A stretch of 64,000 nucleotides of DNA. It comes from Butyrivibrio sp. INlla21 (lineage in GTDB: Bacteria; Bacillota; Clostridia; Lachnospirales; Lachnospiraceae). Each line of letters opens with the position of its first letter. The stretch's first letter is position 1. Under the pieces are notes generated by a model. The model did not search any database. It was not told where the DNA came from and saw nothing but the letters and a program-made list of their open reading frames with translations. Shown in pieces: positions 18,101 through 26,600 of the stretch. Position numbers and translations under genes: made by a program. The DNA is taken from contig NZ_FPCC01000009.1 in the NCBI RefSeq assembly GCF_900116875.1, forward strand, positions 1 through 64,000. The letters run 5' to 3'.

Positions 18101-19650
18101 TCTCCATATAAGAATTCAAGTCCTGATTTGCAACTATCATCGTCATGAATCATAAAGCGTCTGCCTGAAGATTCATCACTGAAATTCTTTATCCACCTTG
18201 TCCACTCAAAATAAGGAACATCTTCGCTTCCCAATATAAGAAACTCTTTTAATTCTTCATAAAAGTGCTGCCCTGAAACAGTCAGAATCATGTTTTTAAG
18301 CATCTGATAAAGCTTATCTCTGACACCGATAACACCTACCGCATTAACCTTGGCAAGTTCAAGAACTACCGGCATATTATCTATATATTCGTATTTATCA
18401 TGTATTTTTTCCGGATAATCCATGAGCATATCTTCTGTCTCAAGATATTCCTGCTTTCTGAAATTAACCTGGCAACCGGACCTTACCCTACCTGTTCCAA
18501 TCCTTATATCAAGGAAGTCCTCATGATCTTTTTCTTTTTCAAACAATCTGGCGCTAAAGTCATTTATATTTCTAACTGTCTCCTCAACAGATCTGTTTCT
18601 CTCTGAAACGATCGTTATTTCATCATGTCTAAGCTCAACAAGTTCATTTTCTTTTTTATCAAGATACTCATTATAAACTTTTATTCTGTTTGTTCTTTTT
18701 TCTCGATAATCTTTTCCGGAATCAAAATAATTCCATACAGACATACTTCCGCTTATCATCATTGATGCTGCAAAATAAATGACAAAATAATTGCTTCCCG
18801 GCATGAGCATCCCTCTTACAAAAACCATGAGAAAAAGCATAAGGATTACCGGAAGTAATATTCTTATAAGATTTCTTCTGGGCTGCGTGGGAGCTGCCTT
18901 TGGAGAAAGTATCTCCGGTTTATCATCAAGCAGAGCGTACTGCTGCCTTGCACTACGTAAAAACTGCGGATATTTGAAGTGATTGGTCTGGGGAACGTTG
19001 TCCACTTTGCTAAGTGTGGTTTTAATATTTCCCTCATCCGATGTATAAATATGATTATCTTCCAAATAAAAGAAATTTCCGCAATATTCCAAAAATTGCT
19101 TATCCTTGAGAATAATCCTCTTTTTGTTTTTTACATTAACACCGTTAACTTTTACTCCATAGCGGCTACGGGAAATATCTATGTCAAATTCGTTTTCGTT
19201 TCTCTTAAGAACGATCACATCTCCCGCAAGAGAATCACTTACTATCTCAATGTCACTATCTGCAATTCCACCGATTGATATTTCATTTTTATCTCCAATA
19301 TCAATTTGTAGATTGTAATTATCCTGCTTATCTCCAAAATCCTCGCTAAAGTCCAGATATAAGAATACTTTCTCAGTTTTTCCGTCACATACCTCTACAC
19401 TTTCTCCGTTTTTGAAAACATGCACCTTCTCTTTTACAGAATCCGTGTTAAAAAAGATATCTTGAGAAGAAGAAACAATGTAATCCTGTTGCTGTCTGAT
19501 GATCTCAATAGCGAAGTTATTTTCGAAATTATCACCAAAGAAACAAACACCGTTGCTCTTACCGGTTCCAACAGTAACATTCTTGGTATCTTCCGTAAGG
19601 ATTAGCTCTTTATAAACTTTGTTGTTGTATATAGTCAGCTTATAATTCAT
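15133..19650 (-). CDS. essC: EssC-type FtsK/SpoIIIE ATPase of the type VII secretion system
   Basis: 1505 residues, typical of EssC. Two FHA-like beta domains fill residues 1-205 and two transmembrane helices lie at about 262-282 and 287-306. The first FtsK/SpoIIIE ATPase has Walker A GTTGSGKSE near 697, Walker B LLVDEFAELK and LGVHLILATQKP. The second has SLSGKTTL near 1028 and VLFIENY. A third, C-terminal module (FSGREDLGRR) has lost its P-loop, as in known EssC. It is the membrane motor that exports WXG100 and LXG proteins. It starts 3 nt after yukD and precedes the WXG100 genes by 21 nt. Confidence 0.95.
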   Translation of the reverse strand: MNYKLTIYNNKVYKELILTEDTKNVTVGTGKSNGVCFFGDNFENNFAIEIIRQQQDYIVSSSQDIFFNTDSVKEKVHVFKNGESVEVCDGKTEKVFLYLDFSEDFGDKQDNYNLQIDIGDKNEISIGGIADSDIEIVSDSLAGDVIVLKRNENEFDIDISRSRYGVKVNGVNVKNKKRIILKDKQFLEYCGNFFYLEDNHIYTSDEGNIKTTLSKVDNVPQTNHFKYPQFLRSARQQYALLDDKPEILSPKAAPTQPRRNLIRILLPVILMLFLMVFVRGMLMPGSNYFVIYFAASMMISGSMSVWNYFDSGKDYREKRTNRIKVYNEYLDKKENELVELRHDEITIVSERNRSVEETVRNINDFSARLFEKEKDHEDFLDIRIGTGRVRSGCQVNFRKQEYLETEDMLMDYPEKIHDKYEYIDNMPVVLELAKVNAVGVIGVRDKLYQMLKNMILTVSGQHFYEELKEFLILGSEDVPYFEWTRWIKNFSDESSGRRFMIHDDDSCKSGLEFLYGELSLREGMKEHEIKQSAHFIVYVYRSEKFMEHPVKEFVKYAKRLGFTFVFFEGYEEMLHKACDKRIFLEPSKNHGFIQDTLDGNEIQYFDYDHIPLDMAKKCAIKLAPIYIKELSLESALTKNISFYKLLGIMNAHDLNLEERWGRSKVYESMAAPLGVRSGDEIVKLDIHEKYHGPHGLVAGTTGSGKSEIMQSYILSIATLFHPYDVSFIIIDFKGGGMANQFKNLPHLNGAITNIDGKQINRSLKSIKAELIKRQELFAKYEVNQIDNYIRLYKEGKADTPLPHLILLVDEFAELKAEQPDFMKELISTARIGRSLGVHLILATQKPSGVVNDQIWSNSKFKLCLKVQEKSDSNDVLHSPLAAEIREPGRAYLQVGNNEIFELFQSAYSGAPAFVQSTNAKREFQIKSVSLSGKRQVVYEQKPEKKEASMTQLEAVVEYVNEYCKEADIAKLPDICLPPLEEVIPYPNNLESISTDITVPIGIYDDPDRQAQDEFEINLTKNHTYILGSSLSGKTTLLQGMVMGITQKYSPKDVNIYIIDFASMMMRIFEGLNHVGSVVTITDEDKLKNLIMMLIKKIESRRRLLANKGLSSFSSYREAGYKDEPQIVLFIENYTVFKATFPDYEEDILAICRDGVANGISVVFTNQQMSGIGYKLMSNISLKIALNCNDKGQFVALFDRCKLFPDEVPGRGITLFGTELREFQAYMAFSSDKEIERIEKIKEYITKCNEKYGEDRAEKIKFVPAELTEKYLSDLYGNTDIYDSKLMIGLNYAKITPEYLEMASGKMIAFSGREDLGRRKFTEYVLRKLINSDAVKLWLIDSENGEFAGIAKEKAITYYSDNAMDSIEIIEKIHDEISKEQAKGKGTDADSNKLTVLCFANRKVIEVMQKEESIYEKYLEIFEKAKENKVCIMHTDVENAAVTSLSNPMLKHVRDNGDMVFFENIKDILLVRVPQQVLSSVKVLPNVGDAFYINNAKLKRIKVAFE

Positions 19651-19653
19651 GTC

Positions 19654-19908
19654 CTATCGCTCATCAAAAAAAATTATTGTTCCGTCTCTGATCCCAAGTT
19701 CTTCAAGTGTCTTTTCGCCACGTATCAGTGCCTTGGGATAATCAGCCCTAAGATAACACTGAAGCGGTTTATCCATGTTTATTCCAAGTCCAAAACTGTC
19801 ATTTAATCCGTAGATAAGTTCATTGGCAGTAAGGTCAACCGGAATCTCCAGATCTATTTCCTTATCTGATCTGCAGTTTTTAAAAAGTACGATTATGTTA
19901 TCGTTCAT
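19654..19908 (-). CDS. YukD/EsaB ubiquitin-like T7SS protein
   Basis: 84 residues from the second of two adjacent ATGs, 6 nt after AGGTG; a GTG start further up is part of the ribosome site. The beta-grasp pattern is clear: IIVLFKNCRSDKEIDLEIPV, a helix LTANELIYGLNDSFG, then LGIRDGTIIFF at the end. YukD/EsaB proteins are small cytoplasmic regulators or components encoded beside EssC, as here. Confidence 0.88.
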   Translation of the reverse strand: MNDNIIVLFKNCRSDKEIDLEIPVDLTANELIYGLNDSFGLGINMDKPLQCYLRADYPKALIRGEKTLEELGIRDGTIIFFDER

Positions 19909-19920
19909 CATTTTCACCTG

Positions 19921-20940
19921 CTACTTCACAGCCGTTACGGTTGCAATATACTCGCTTCCTTCCAATAGTTTCTCTGCATCTGTGTTACCGCTGCCGCTAT
20001 CAATGATCTCACATACAGGAAGCTTGTATTCATCCATCTTTTTGTTAATATCTGTATCAGCTTCTTTGGAAGAATTACAGATCACAACAAATCGTCCGTT
20101 GTAATCAACAAGATTATTTGTGTATCTTTCAAGCCTGTCCGCCTCTCCTCTTCCATCTCTTACACATATAGCTACTACCTCACTGTTTGAAAGATATTGA
20201 GCAAGGTCTTTGGTTATACCGTTTTCATGCTCAACAACTATATAATCGTAGATTTCTTTATCTGCGACCATTCGCACCATATCGTAATATGACTTTAAAA
20301 AGATATTGTATGCGTATATTGGATCTCTAAAAGCAGGTACATAATCAAATCTGTTTTTTTGAATTATTGTTTCTACTGTTCCGCTTTCCAATCCATTCAT
20401 AAAAGCAATGGCCAGAGAACGATCAGCCCATTCCGCCTTCCATTTAACCGGAAGGTATTCATAGAAATTTTGCATTTCTTCTGCATCTACATATAAGACC
20501 GAGTATCCCATCTTTGAAAGCTTTGCGGAGATTCCTATTGCAGCCCTTGTTTTGGCGCATCCTCCGCTTACAGAACATACATCTATAACCTTGGTTTTCC
20601 CAATTGGCTTTTCTGAATCTTTGATATATGCTTTTCCCAGCTTGTTAGCAATTCCATCCACCGCATCATACTTACTGATAGAATTCTTGCTATCACTGCT
20701 TTCCACAAGAGAATAGACCTTTTCTGCCGGCTGAACCGTCAGGATATTGTCATTAATAGCTTCATCTTTAATAAGAACTTCTATTTCGAGATGGTCATTC
20801 TTCATAAATTCCGTAAATGAATCCAATGTAGAAATTATGCTCAACTTGGAATTATCATTTAGCATGAATGGCAGTTTTGAAACGATCTTATCTATATATT
20901 CTTTGTCAAAACTTATTAAAAGAATCCTTTTTTCTTTCAT
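19921..20940 (-). CDS. MinD/TadZ-like ATPase associated with T7SS
   Basis: 339 residues. The first 110 residues resemble a receiver-like fold (ILLISFDKEYIDKIVSK start) as in CpaE/TadZ; the rest is a ParA/MinD-type domain (VIDVCSVSGGCAKTRAA, VLYVDAEE, YDYIVVEHENG). The P-loop is altered: SGGCAKTR in place of KGGVGKTT, with the signature Lys replaced by Ser and the Gly before the catalytic Lys by Ala, so ATP use may be weak. Such proteins position secretion machines at the pole or septum in Tad pili; a localisation role for this T7SS is inferred. It lies between the FHA gene (6 nt) and yukD (12 nt). Confidence 0.82.
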   Translation of the reverse strand: MKEKRILLISFDKEYIDKIVSKLPFMLNDNSKLSIISTLDSFTEFMKNDHLEIEVLIKDEAINDNILTVQPAEKVYSLVESSDSKNSISKYDAVDGIANKLGKAYIKDSEKPIGKTKVIDVCSVSGGCAKTRAAIGISAKLSKMGYSVLYVDAEEMQNFYEYLPVKWKAEWADRSLAIAFMNGLESGTVETIIQKNRFDYVPAFRDPIYAYNIFLKSYYDMVRMVADKEIYDYIVVEHENGITKDLAQYLSNSEVVAICVRDGRGEADRLERYTNNLVDYNGRFVVICNSSKEADTDINKKMDEYKLPVCEIIDSGSGNTDAEKLLEGSEYIATVTAVK

Positions 20941-20946
20941 TAGTTT

Positions 20947-21870
20947 TTAACCAGCACTTTCTACTATTTCTACCCTTAAATCCATATCAGCTAGTCTTAA
21001 GACATCTCCGTTTTGGATTCTAACCTTTTCTCCCGCATTCAATACCTGCCCATTTAATCCGGAGTGATTAGCACTTCCCAGATCTTCATAAAAGCACTCG
21101 CCGTCTTCGATATATACCTCTCCATGCTTCCTGCTTATGGCGCCATTAAATAATATCTTTCCATCACAGGAATCATCGTTTCCTATAACGAATCCATTCT
21201 TAACAATAAATAAAGCAAATCTGCCGTATTGTCCGTCATATGCGAGTTTTACCTCTATATTTTTGCTTTTTTTACTTGCGTTTTCAGGTTTACTATATTG
21301 GAAATTATTAAATCTTGTAGAAATAAAGCGGCACAGATCAAATAACTCGTTAGTTAAATAATCATGATTTCCAGCAATTGACTCTACTTTTTCCTTGAGG
21401 TCCCTCAAATCTGCATCTGCATCAATATCACCTATCAGCACTATTTCTTTCAAATATTTATAAAGCCTTTCGAGCCATTCTCTTCCAAAGGAACCCGCGT
21501 TATTAGCAACCAGAGGAAGAACTGCGAACTTGGCATGTCCGTCTTCCGGGCTCAGAAAAATCTTATCTGCATCCAATACAATAAATTCCTTATTTAAAAA
21601 AGAATTCTCAGCAAAAGAGTTTATGAGATTTGAAAGTCCGATTACAAGATTACGCCTCTCGCCAAGAGTCAAGCGCTCTTTTATGCTCTCAATGCTATCA
21701 AGTCCTTCTGTCCTGCAAACGATTGTTTCGCTCCCATCAATTTCAACCTGCGCAGTATCAAGAATGTTTTCATTATTCATTTGCCTAATCATATTCATTC
21801 CAAAGCTTGATACGCTCTCGCCTGAATCAAGTTTGAATGATATATGCGTTTGAGAATTAAGTGTTTTCAT
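20947..21870 (-). CDS. FHA protein with EssB-like/DUF6382-type N-terminal domain
   Basis: 307 residues, no membrane helix. Residues 1-195 match the general look of DUF6382: a run of strands, then LTLGERRNLVIGLSNLINS and FIVLDADKIFLSPEDGHAKFAVLP. The latter resembles the pseudokinase core of EssB (helix, then a strand-loop where a kinase catalytic loop would be). Residues 210-307 form an FHA domain (FVIGNDD, AISRKHGEVYI, NHSGLNGQVLNAGEKVRI) expected to read phosphothreonine. It abuts the protease gene with no gap. It may stand in for EssB in this system, though as a soluble protein; that is inference. Confidence 0.82.
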   Translation of the reverse strand: MKTLNSQTHISFKLDSGESVSSFGMNMIRQMNNENILDTAQVEIDGSETIVCRTEGLDSIESIKERLTLGERRNLVIGLSNLINSFAENSFLNKEFIVLDADKIFLSPEDGHAKFAVLPLVANNAGSFGREWLERLYKYLKEIVLIGDIDADADLRDLKEKVESIAGNHDYLTNELFDLCRFISTRFNNFQYSKPENASKKSKNIEVKLAYDGQYGRFALFIVKNGFVIGNDDSCDGKILFNGAISRKHGEVYIEDGECFYEDLGSANHSGLNGQVLNAGEKVRIQNGDVLRLADMDLRVEIVESAG

Positions 21871-23565
21871 TTAATTTCTGTAATCAAACTCCTCGTCGGC
21901 AAGTTTAATAACATCACCGTTGTTTATTATCCTTGTCTGATCATCTGATAGTTTTTCTCCATTAACAAAAGTTCCGTTAGTTGAATGATCATCCTCTATA
22001 ACAACCTGATCGCCCGATTTCCTAATTGTTGCATGTCGTCCACTGACGGCGCTGTTGTCAGCAATTCTTAAATCAATATTTAGGCTGTCTTTTCCTATAG
22101 AGAAACAATCCTTGTTGATTATTATGTTTTCACCATTCTTCTTTCTTATTAATGTGCCCAGGTATGTGTTGTAAGAATCCGCAGGTAATGATATTCCTTC
22201 TTTACCGGACGATGAGTCAGAAACAGTGGTTTCTGAACCTTTTTCCGGATTGTCATCTTCTGTTTTTTTCAGAACTGCTGTATTGGATTTAGAAGAGCGT
22301 TTTATATCTGCACCTTCAAATCTGTTTCTATTATTTTCTTCCTCAATTTTCTGATTTTTCAGCTTATTCTCTTTTATCTTCTTAACAACACGAATAGCAA
22401 CCAGCACTAAGGCTGCTATAAGCAAAGCAACTGCCAAACAAATAACAACTATAAGGATTACCCTCTTTACGTCCACTCCCTTTTTTCCCTCAGTAGCTTC
22501 GGTATCGGAGTCATCAGTGTCCTGCTTACCCTCCGGTTCCTTAGGCGTTTTGAGATCGACATACTCTTCATTTGTCATCCTGGTATATTTGATTCCCAAT
22601 CCATCCAATATAGCCGTAATATCTACAGACTCAATCGAATGATTAGCGCTACCATCTTCACCTAATACATTTAAGCCAATCACCAGGCCATCCTCATTTA
22701 TAAGAGGTCCACCACAGTTACTCTCATCAATCTTGGCATCATGTTGGATTGCTCTGATGTCATTGAATGAAGTTATATTGGCTATTGTTCCGGATATCAT
22801 TGATACCTTATCATTTGAGTAATATATAGGATCTTCATAAGTAATTCCCGTCGGATATCCAAGGGTAAATACTTTATCCGCAACTGCATATGGTCTTTCA
22901 CCTGTTAGTGAATCCGCCACCAATATTGTAAGAGGAGTTCTTGTGTACATAGGCTGTTCAAGCTTTAATACAACAAAATCTTTTGATACGCTTGCCTTTA
23001 CTACTGTTGCATCCAGAGCAACGTCACCCTCTACAACCACCTGCGCTGCAAGGCTTATCTTATCCCATTCTTTGTTATAATCTACTCCAATCTCTTTGAA
23101 TGCAGCGGTTCTTACCTTTTTCTCAGGATTGATAATGTGATTATTAGTTATCACATATTCCGTATCCTCGGATGAGCCTATAAGAAAGCCTGTTCCACCC
23201 TGTACGATATGTGATTTTCCAAAATCGTCTTTATAAACACAATTAACCTGCACAACACCTTTTCTGGCATCTTCAATAGAAGAAAGTTTTGGGATTTCCG
23301 CATCTTTCTTTTCGTCTTTCGGATTTAAGTCGGAGTTTTCTCCTGCTTCTTCCTCATTAGTTGAAGCCTCCGTTGCTGCCTCGCTCGAAGCTTCATTTAG
23401 CGCTTCATTCTTTTTTTCTTTCGGCGCGTCTTTTGATGCTTCCAATGATGCTTTATCTGTGGAAGCTTCAATTGCAGCAATATCCTCTTTGGCGTATACA
23501 TTCATCGGTATGCATAATCCCGATATGATAAGTATCGCCAAAAATAAATTAAATATTCTCTTCAT
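21871..23565 (-). CDS. Membrane-anchored chymotrypsin-fold protease (Cys nucleophile) with cytoplasmic FHA
   Basis: 564 residues. Signal peptide 1-25 ending VYA, an Ala/Glu/Ser-rich stalk (26-90), a trypsin-like domain (95-330), one transmembrane helix (369-392) and a cytoplasmic FHA domain (480-560, SGRHATI, STNGTFVNGEKL). The triad is visible as NNHI (His143), KDFVVLKLE (Asp196) and SNCGGPL, where the usual GNSGGPL nucleophile Ser is Cys284; the codon is TGT. The protease is outside and the FHA inside, so phosphorylation inside could be coupled to processing of exported substrate, in the way mycosin proteases serve mycobacterial T7SS. It follows the toxin gene by 57 nt. Confidence 0.88.
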   Translation of the reverse strand: MKRIFNLFLAILIISGLCIPMNVYAKEDIAAIEASTDKASLEASKDAPKEKKNEALNEASSEAATEASTNEEEAGENSDLNPKDEKKDAEIPKLSSIEDARKGVVQVNCVYKDDFGKSHIVQGGTGFLIGSSEDTEYVITNNHIINPEKKVRTAAFKEIGVDYNKEWDKISLAAQVVVEGDVALDATVVKASVSKDFVVLKLEQPMYTRTPLTILVADSLTGERPYAVADKVFTLGYPTGITYEDPIYYSNDKVSMISGTIANITSFNDIRAIQHDAKIDESNCGGPLINEDGLVIGLNVLGEDGSANHSIESVDITAILDGLGIKYTRMTNEEYVDLKTPKEPEGKQDTDDSDTEATEGKKGVDVKRVILIVVICLAVALLIAALVLVAIRVVKKIKENKLKNQKIEEENNRNRFEGADIKRSSKSNTAVLKKTEDDNPEKGSETTVSDSSSGKEGISLPADSYNTYLGTLIRKKNGENIIINKDCFSIGKDSLNIDLRIADNSAVSGRHATIRKSGDQVVIEDDHSTNGTFVNGEKLSDDQTRIINNGDVIKLADEEFDYRN

Positions 23566-23622
23566 TTTCCACTATCGCCTCTCGATGTGATTATGTGTTC
23601 TTTATAGTACTTTCCAAAAATC

Positions 23623-26600
23623 TTATACAGGTTTAATTGTTAGAATAAGCACATGAGAATCCGACACACTTGCATCAATAACTTCGAATTCTTGCGTGTT
23701 GGCAAACAATACTTCCAATTCATCACCCGGATTTGATGATATATTATTATTTGCATTTGAATTTCTTAGCCTTTCCATACCCCCATATATATCTAAAGCT
23801 TTAGAGCCTTGAGGATTCACAATTTTATAGAAAACATTTCTAACATTAATCGCTGCCAAATTACTATTTGGTGTAGTACTAAATAATTTGGGCGGAGTAA
23901 ATCTTTGACCAACAATAGGTATGTCTGGATTTATTCCAACTAACTCAGTTTGTACCCTTCCTCCTCTATAGAGTGTTTCATTACCAGGATATTCACACTC
24001 GTTGAGTTTTCCGGACAATTTCTCAGCAAATTTAACTACTTTAGGACCAACCTCTTGTGCAGTGCTTTTCCCTGATAAATACTTATTCATCTCTGCACCC
24101 AAATTTGTTCCTTTATAATTGCCGTTTAAATCTCCTTTATAAGCGCATACTGCATCAACTAGTTCCAAATCGGTCTTTGCTTCATTCCAACTTCGTATAA
24201 CATTATTATTTCTTGCAATATTTACATTTACTAACTGATCACCATTAATTCCAACACCGTTATTAATATACTGTTGCTCAGGTATATTAACATCTGTACT
24301 CGGTCCAGATTGATTATGTGGTACCCCCACTTCTACATTATGGTCTACCACAACAGGAGCCTCATCCGGATATTCAGTAAATGATAGTTCAAAATCATCC
24401 GGTGTGTTATCAGTAAATATTGGCTCATGCCTTATTTCCCCGGGACGATTAGGTTGATTTAATAAATCATCTATCGATATTCCTTCAATTTCTTTTTCTA
24501 TTCTAGCCAATATTTCTTTGTCTCCTGACTCTGAATAGATGCTTTCATCATCTGAAAAATCAAGGGAATCTTCAGCAGCATTACCTTTTGAAACATTATT
24601 TATATCTTCAGGAACATTGTTATATACTGGTGTATCATCTACCGATTCCTGCACTCTCATCCCATTGTTAGTTTCAGAATGACCGCCTCCAGAGTACTCT
24701 CCTTGTTCTACGTTTGTTCCATTAATATTTGCATTTTCAGGCGCATTGTTATGTACTGGTTCATGTGCTAGTTCTGACGCGGGTGCTGAAGCTGGTACAC
24801 CACCATTATTATTTGGATGACTTGTTATTGCCCCCCTTCTAGTAGGGAAAGATGATGTCGATGCTTGTTCTTGTCCTGTTGATGCTACTCTTACTGCATT
24901 ACTCCTTCCAATCTCAGCTGCCGGACGACTCTTAAATGGATTGAAAATAAAACGCGTTTTAAAATAGTTTACTTGTATAACTTCATCTCTTATCACCTCT
25001 CTGTTACTAGGTGCACCATTATTGGAAGATTCGTGATTTACAGAAGCATTTTCATGTATTGATCCGTTTACTTCCTGTTGTGAAACTACTTGCGGCCCAC
25101 TTTGTGCCCCCGGAGATTCCACAGGTTTTACTTTTATATGCAAAATACCATTCTCGACATTAGCGCTTATTATTTCATAGTCTTGTCCGGCATGAAATAA
25201 TACCTCGCTTTCACCTCCCAGTTTGCTTTTTGATGAAATATTCAACGCCTTACTACCCTCTGGGGCTTCAATTGTAATAAACAAATCTCCATCAAGAGCT
25301 CCCTCTTTGGATGTTGAAGTACTCGTATAACCTTCTTGCTTATATGTTTTACCAACCAATTGCTGAACATCAAAATTTTCAAGAGTGTATTGCTTTTTCA
25401 ATGGATCATAAGGAATAAGCTCACCCAATTCATCAAGATGAGAACCTCTATATAACTCCATACTGTTTTTTTGAGGATCATTTATCTTAAGATAAGCATT
25501 ATCTAACGTATCATCCAAATATTTTATGACCTTCTTTTCATAATCAGACAAATCGCTTTCCTTTACTTTTCCTCTTTTATAACCATTATATTTTTGATCT
25601 CTACCTCCTGTATAAGATCTTACTGCTGCTTGATGGTTCTCTGATACATTATCAAGTGAAGTAACAGGCTCATTAACTTTACTAATATCACCTTCAGGGA
25701 ATTCATAGCTTGACTCTTCCGATATAACATTTATAGCATCCTGACTTTTTTGTCCTAAATTGTGGTCCTGCCACATTTCGTCGGAATCAAGATTTATAAC
25801 TTGTTGATCATCATCTACGACCCACGAATCAGAAAGATTTTGTGCTTCATCCTCTACAAATTTCGCATTATTACTTGAAACACTTTGAGAATTATCATAG
25901 GTAATATCGGAATAATTGCTAGTACTTGCCTCGCTCTGAATATCATAATTATTCTCATCAAAATATTTGTCCGATCCCTGATTATCGTAAACGTCTATGC
26001 CACCTTCACGTATCGGATCATTGTTACTAAGCTTAGTATTATTGAAAGGTTCTTGATTGCTAGTAGCGTTTTCATGTATCGATCCGTTTACTTCCTGTTG
26101 AGAAACTACCTGCGGTCTGTTTTGTGGTATTAAATCATTATTGCCTTCGCCGTATGCCGGAAGATTTTGCATACCATGAATATCATCATATTCCCTTGGA
26201 GGATTGTAATCTTCAAATCTGGGAATCGCATTATTCCCATTATCCCCCTCTACTCCTAACCCATGTATGTTTTCATCTATTAAATCATTTGATATATCGC
26301 TCGGGGTTGAATTTGGTTTTGCATTATAACCTTCATCCCAGAACTCTGTATTTACCGGTACGTTCTCTCCAACTTTTGATTCCGTATCAATAAATCGATA
26401 TCTATTGTCTCCGAATGCAGGTTGCCTATTTGCTTCACGAATAATTTCATGATAAGTATTAGGATCGGGTCCTTCTCCAAGCCCATCATTCATTGATATA
26501 TCGCTCTGAGTTTTATTAGGTTCCGCGTTATAACCTTGTTCCCATAAATTATTAATTAGTTCTACGTTGTCAGCAATCTGCTTTGGAGTTGCCACCCTAC

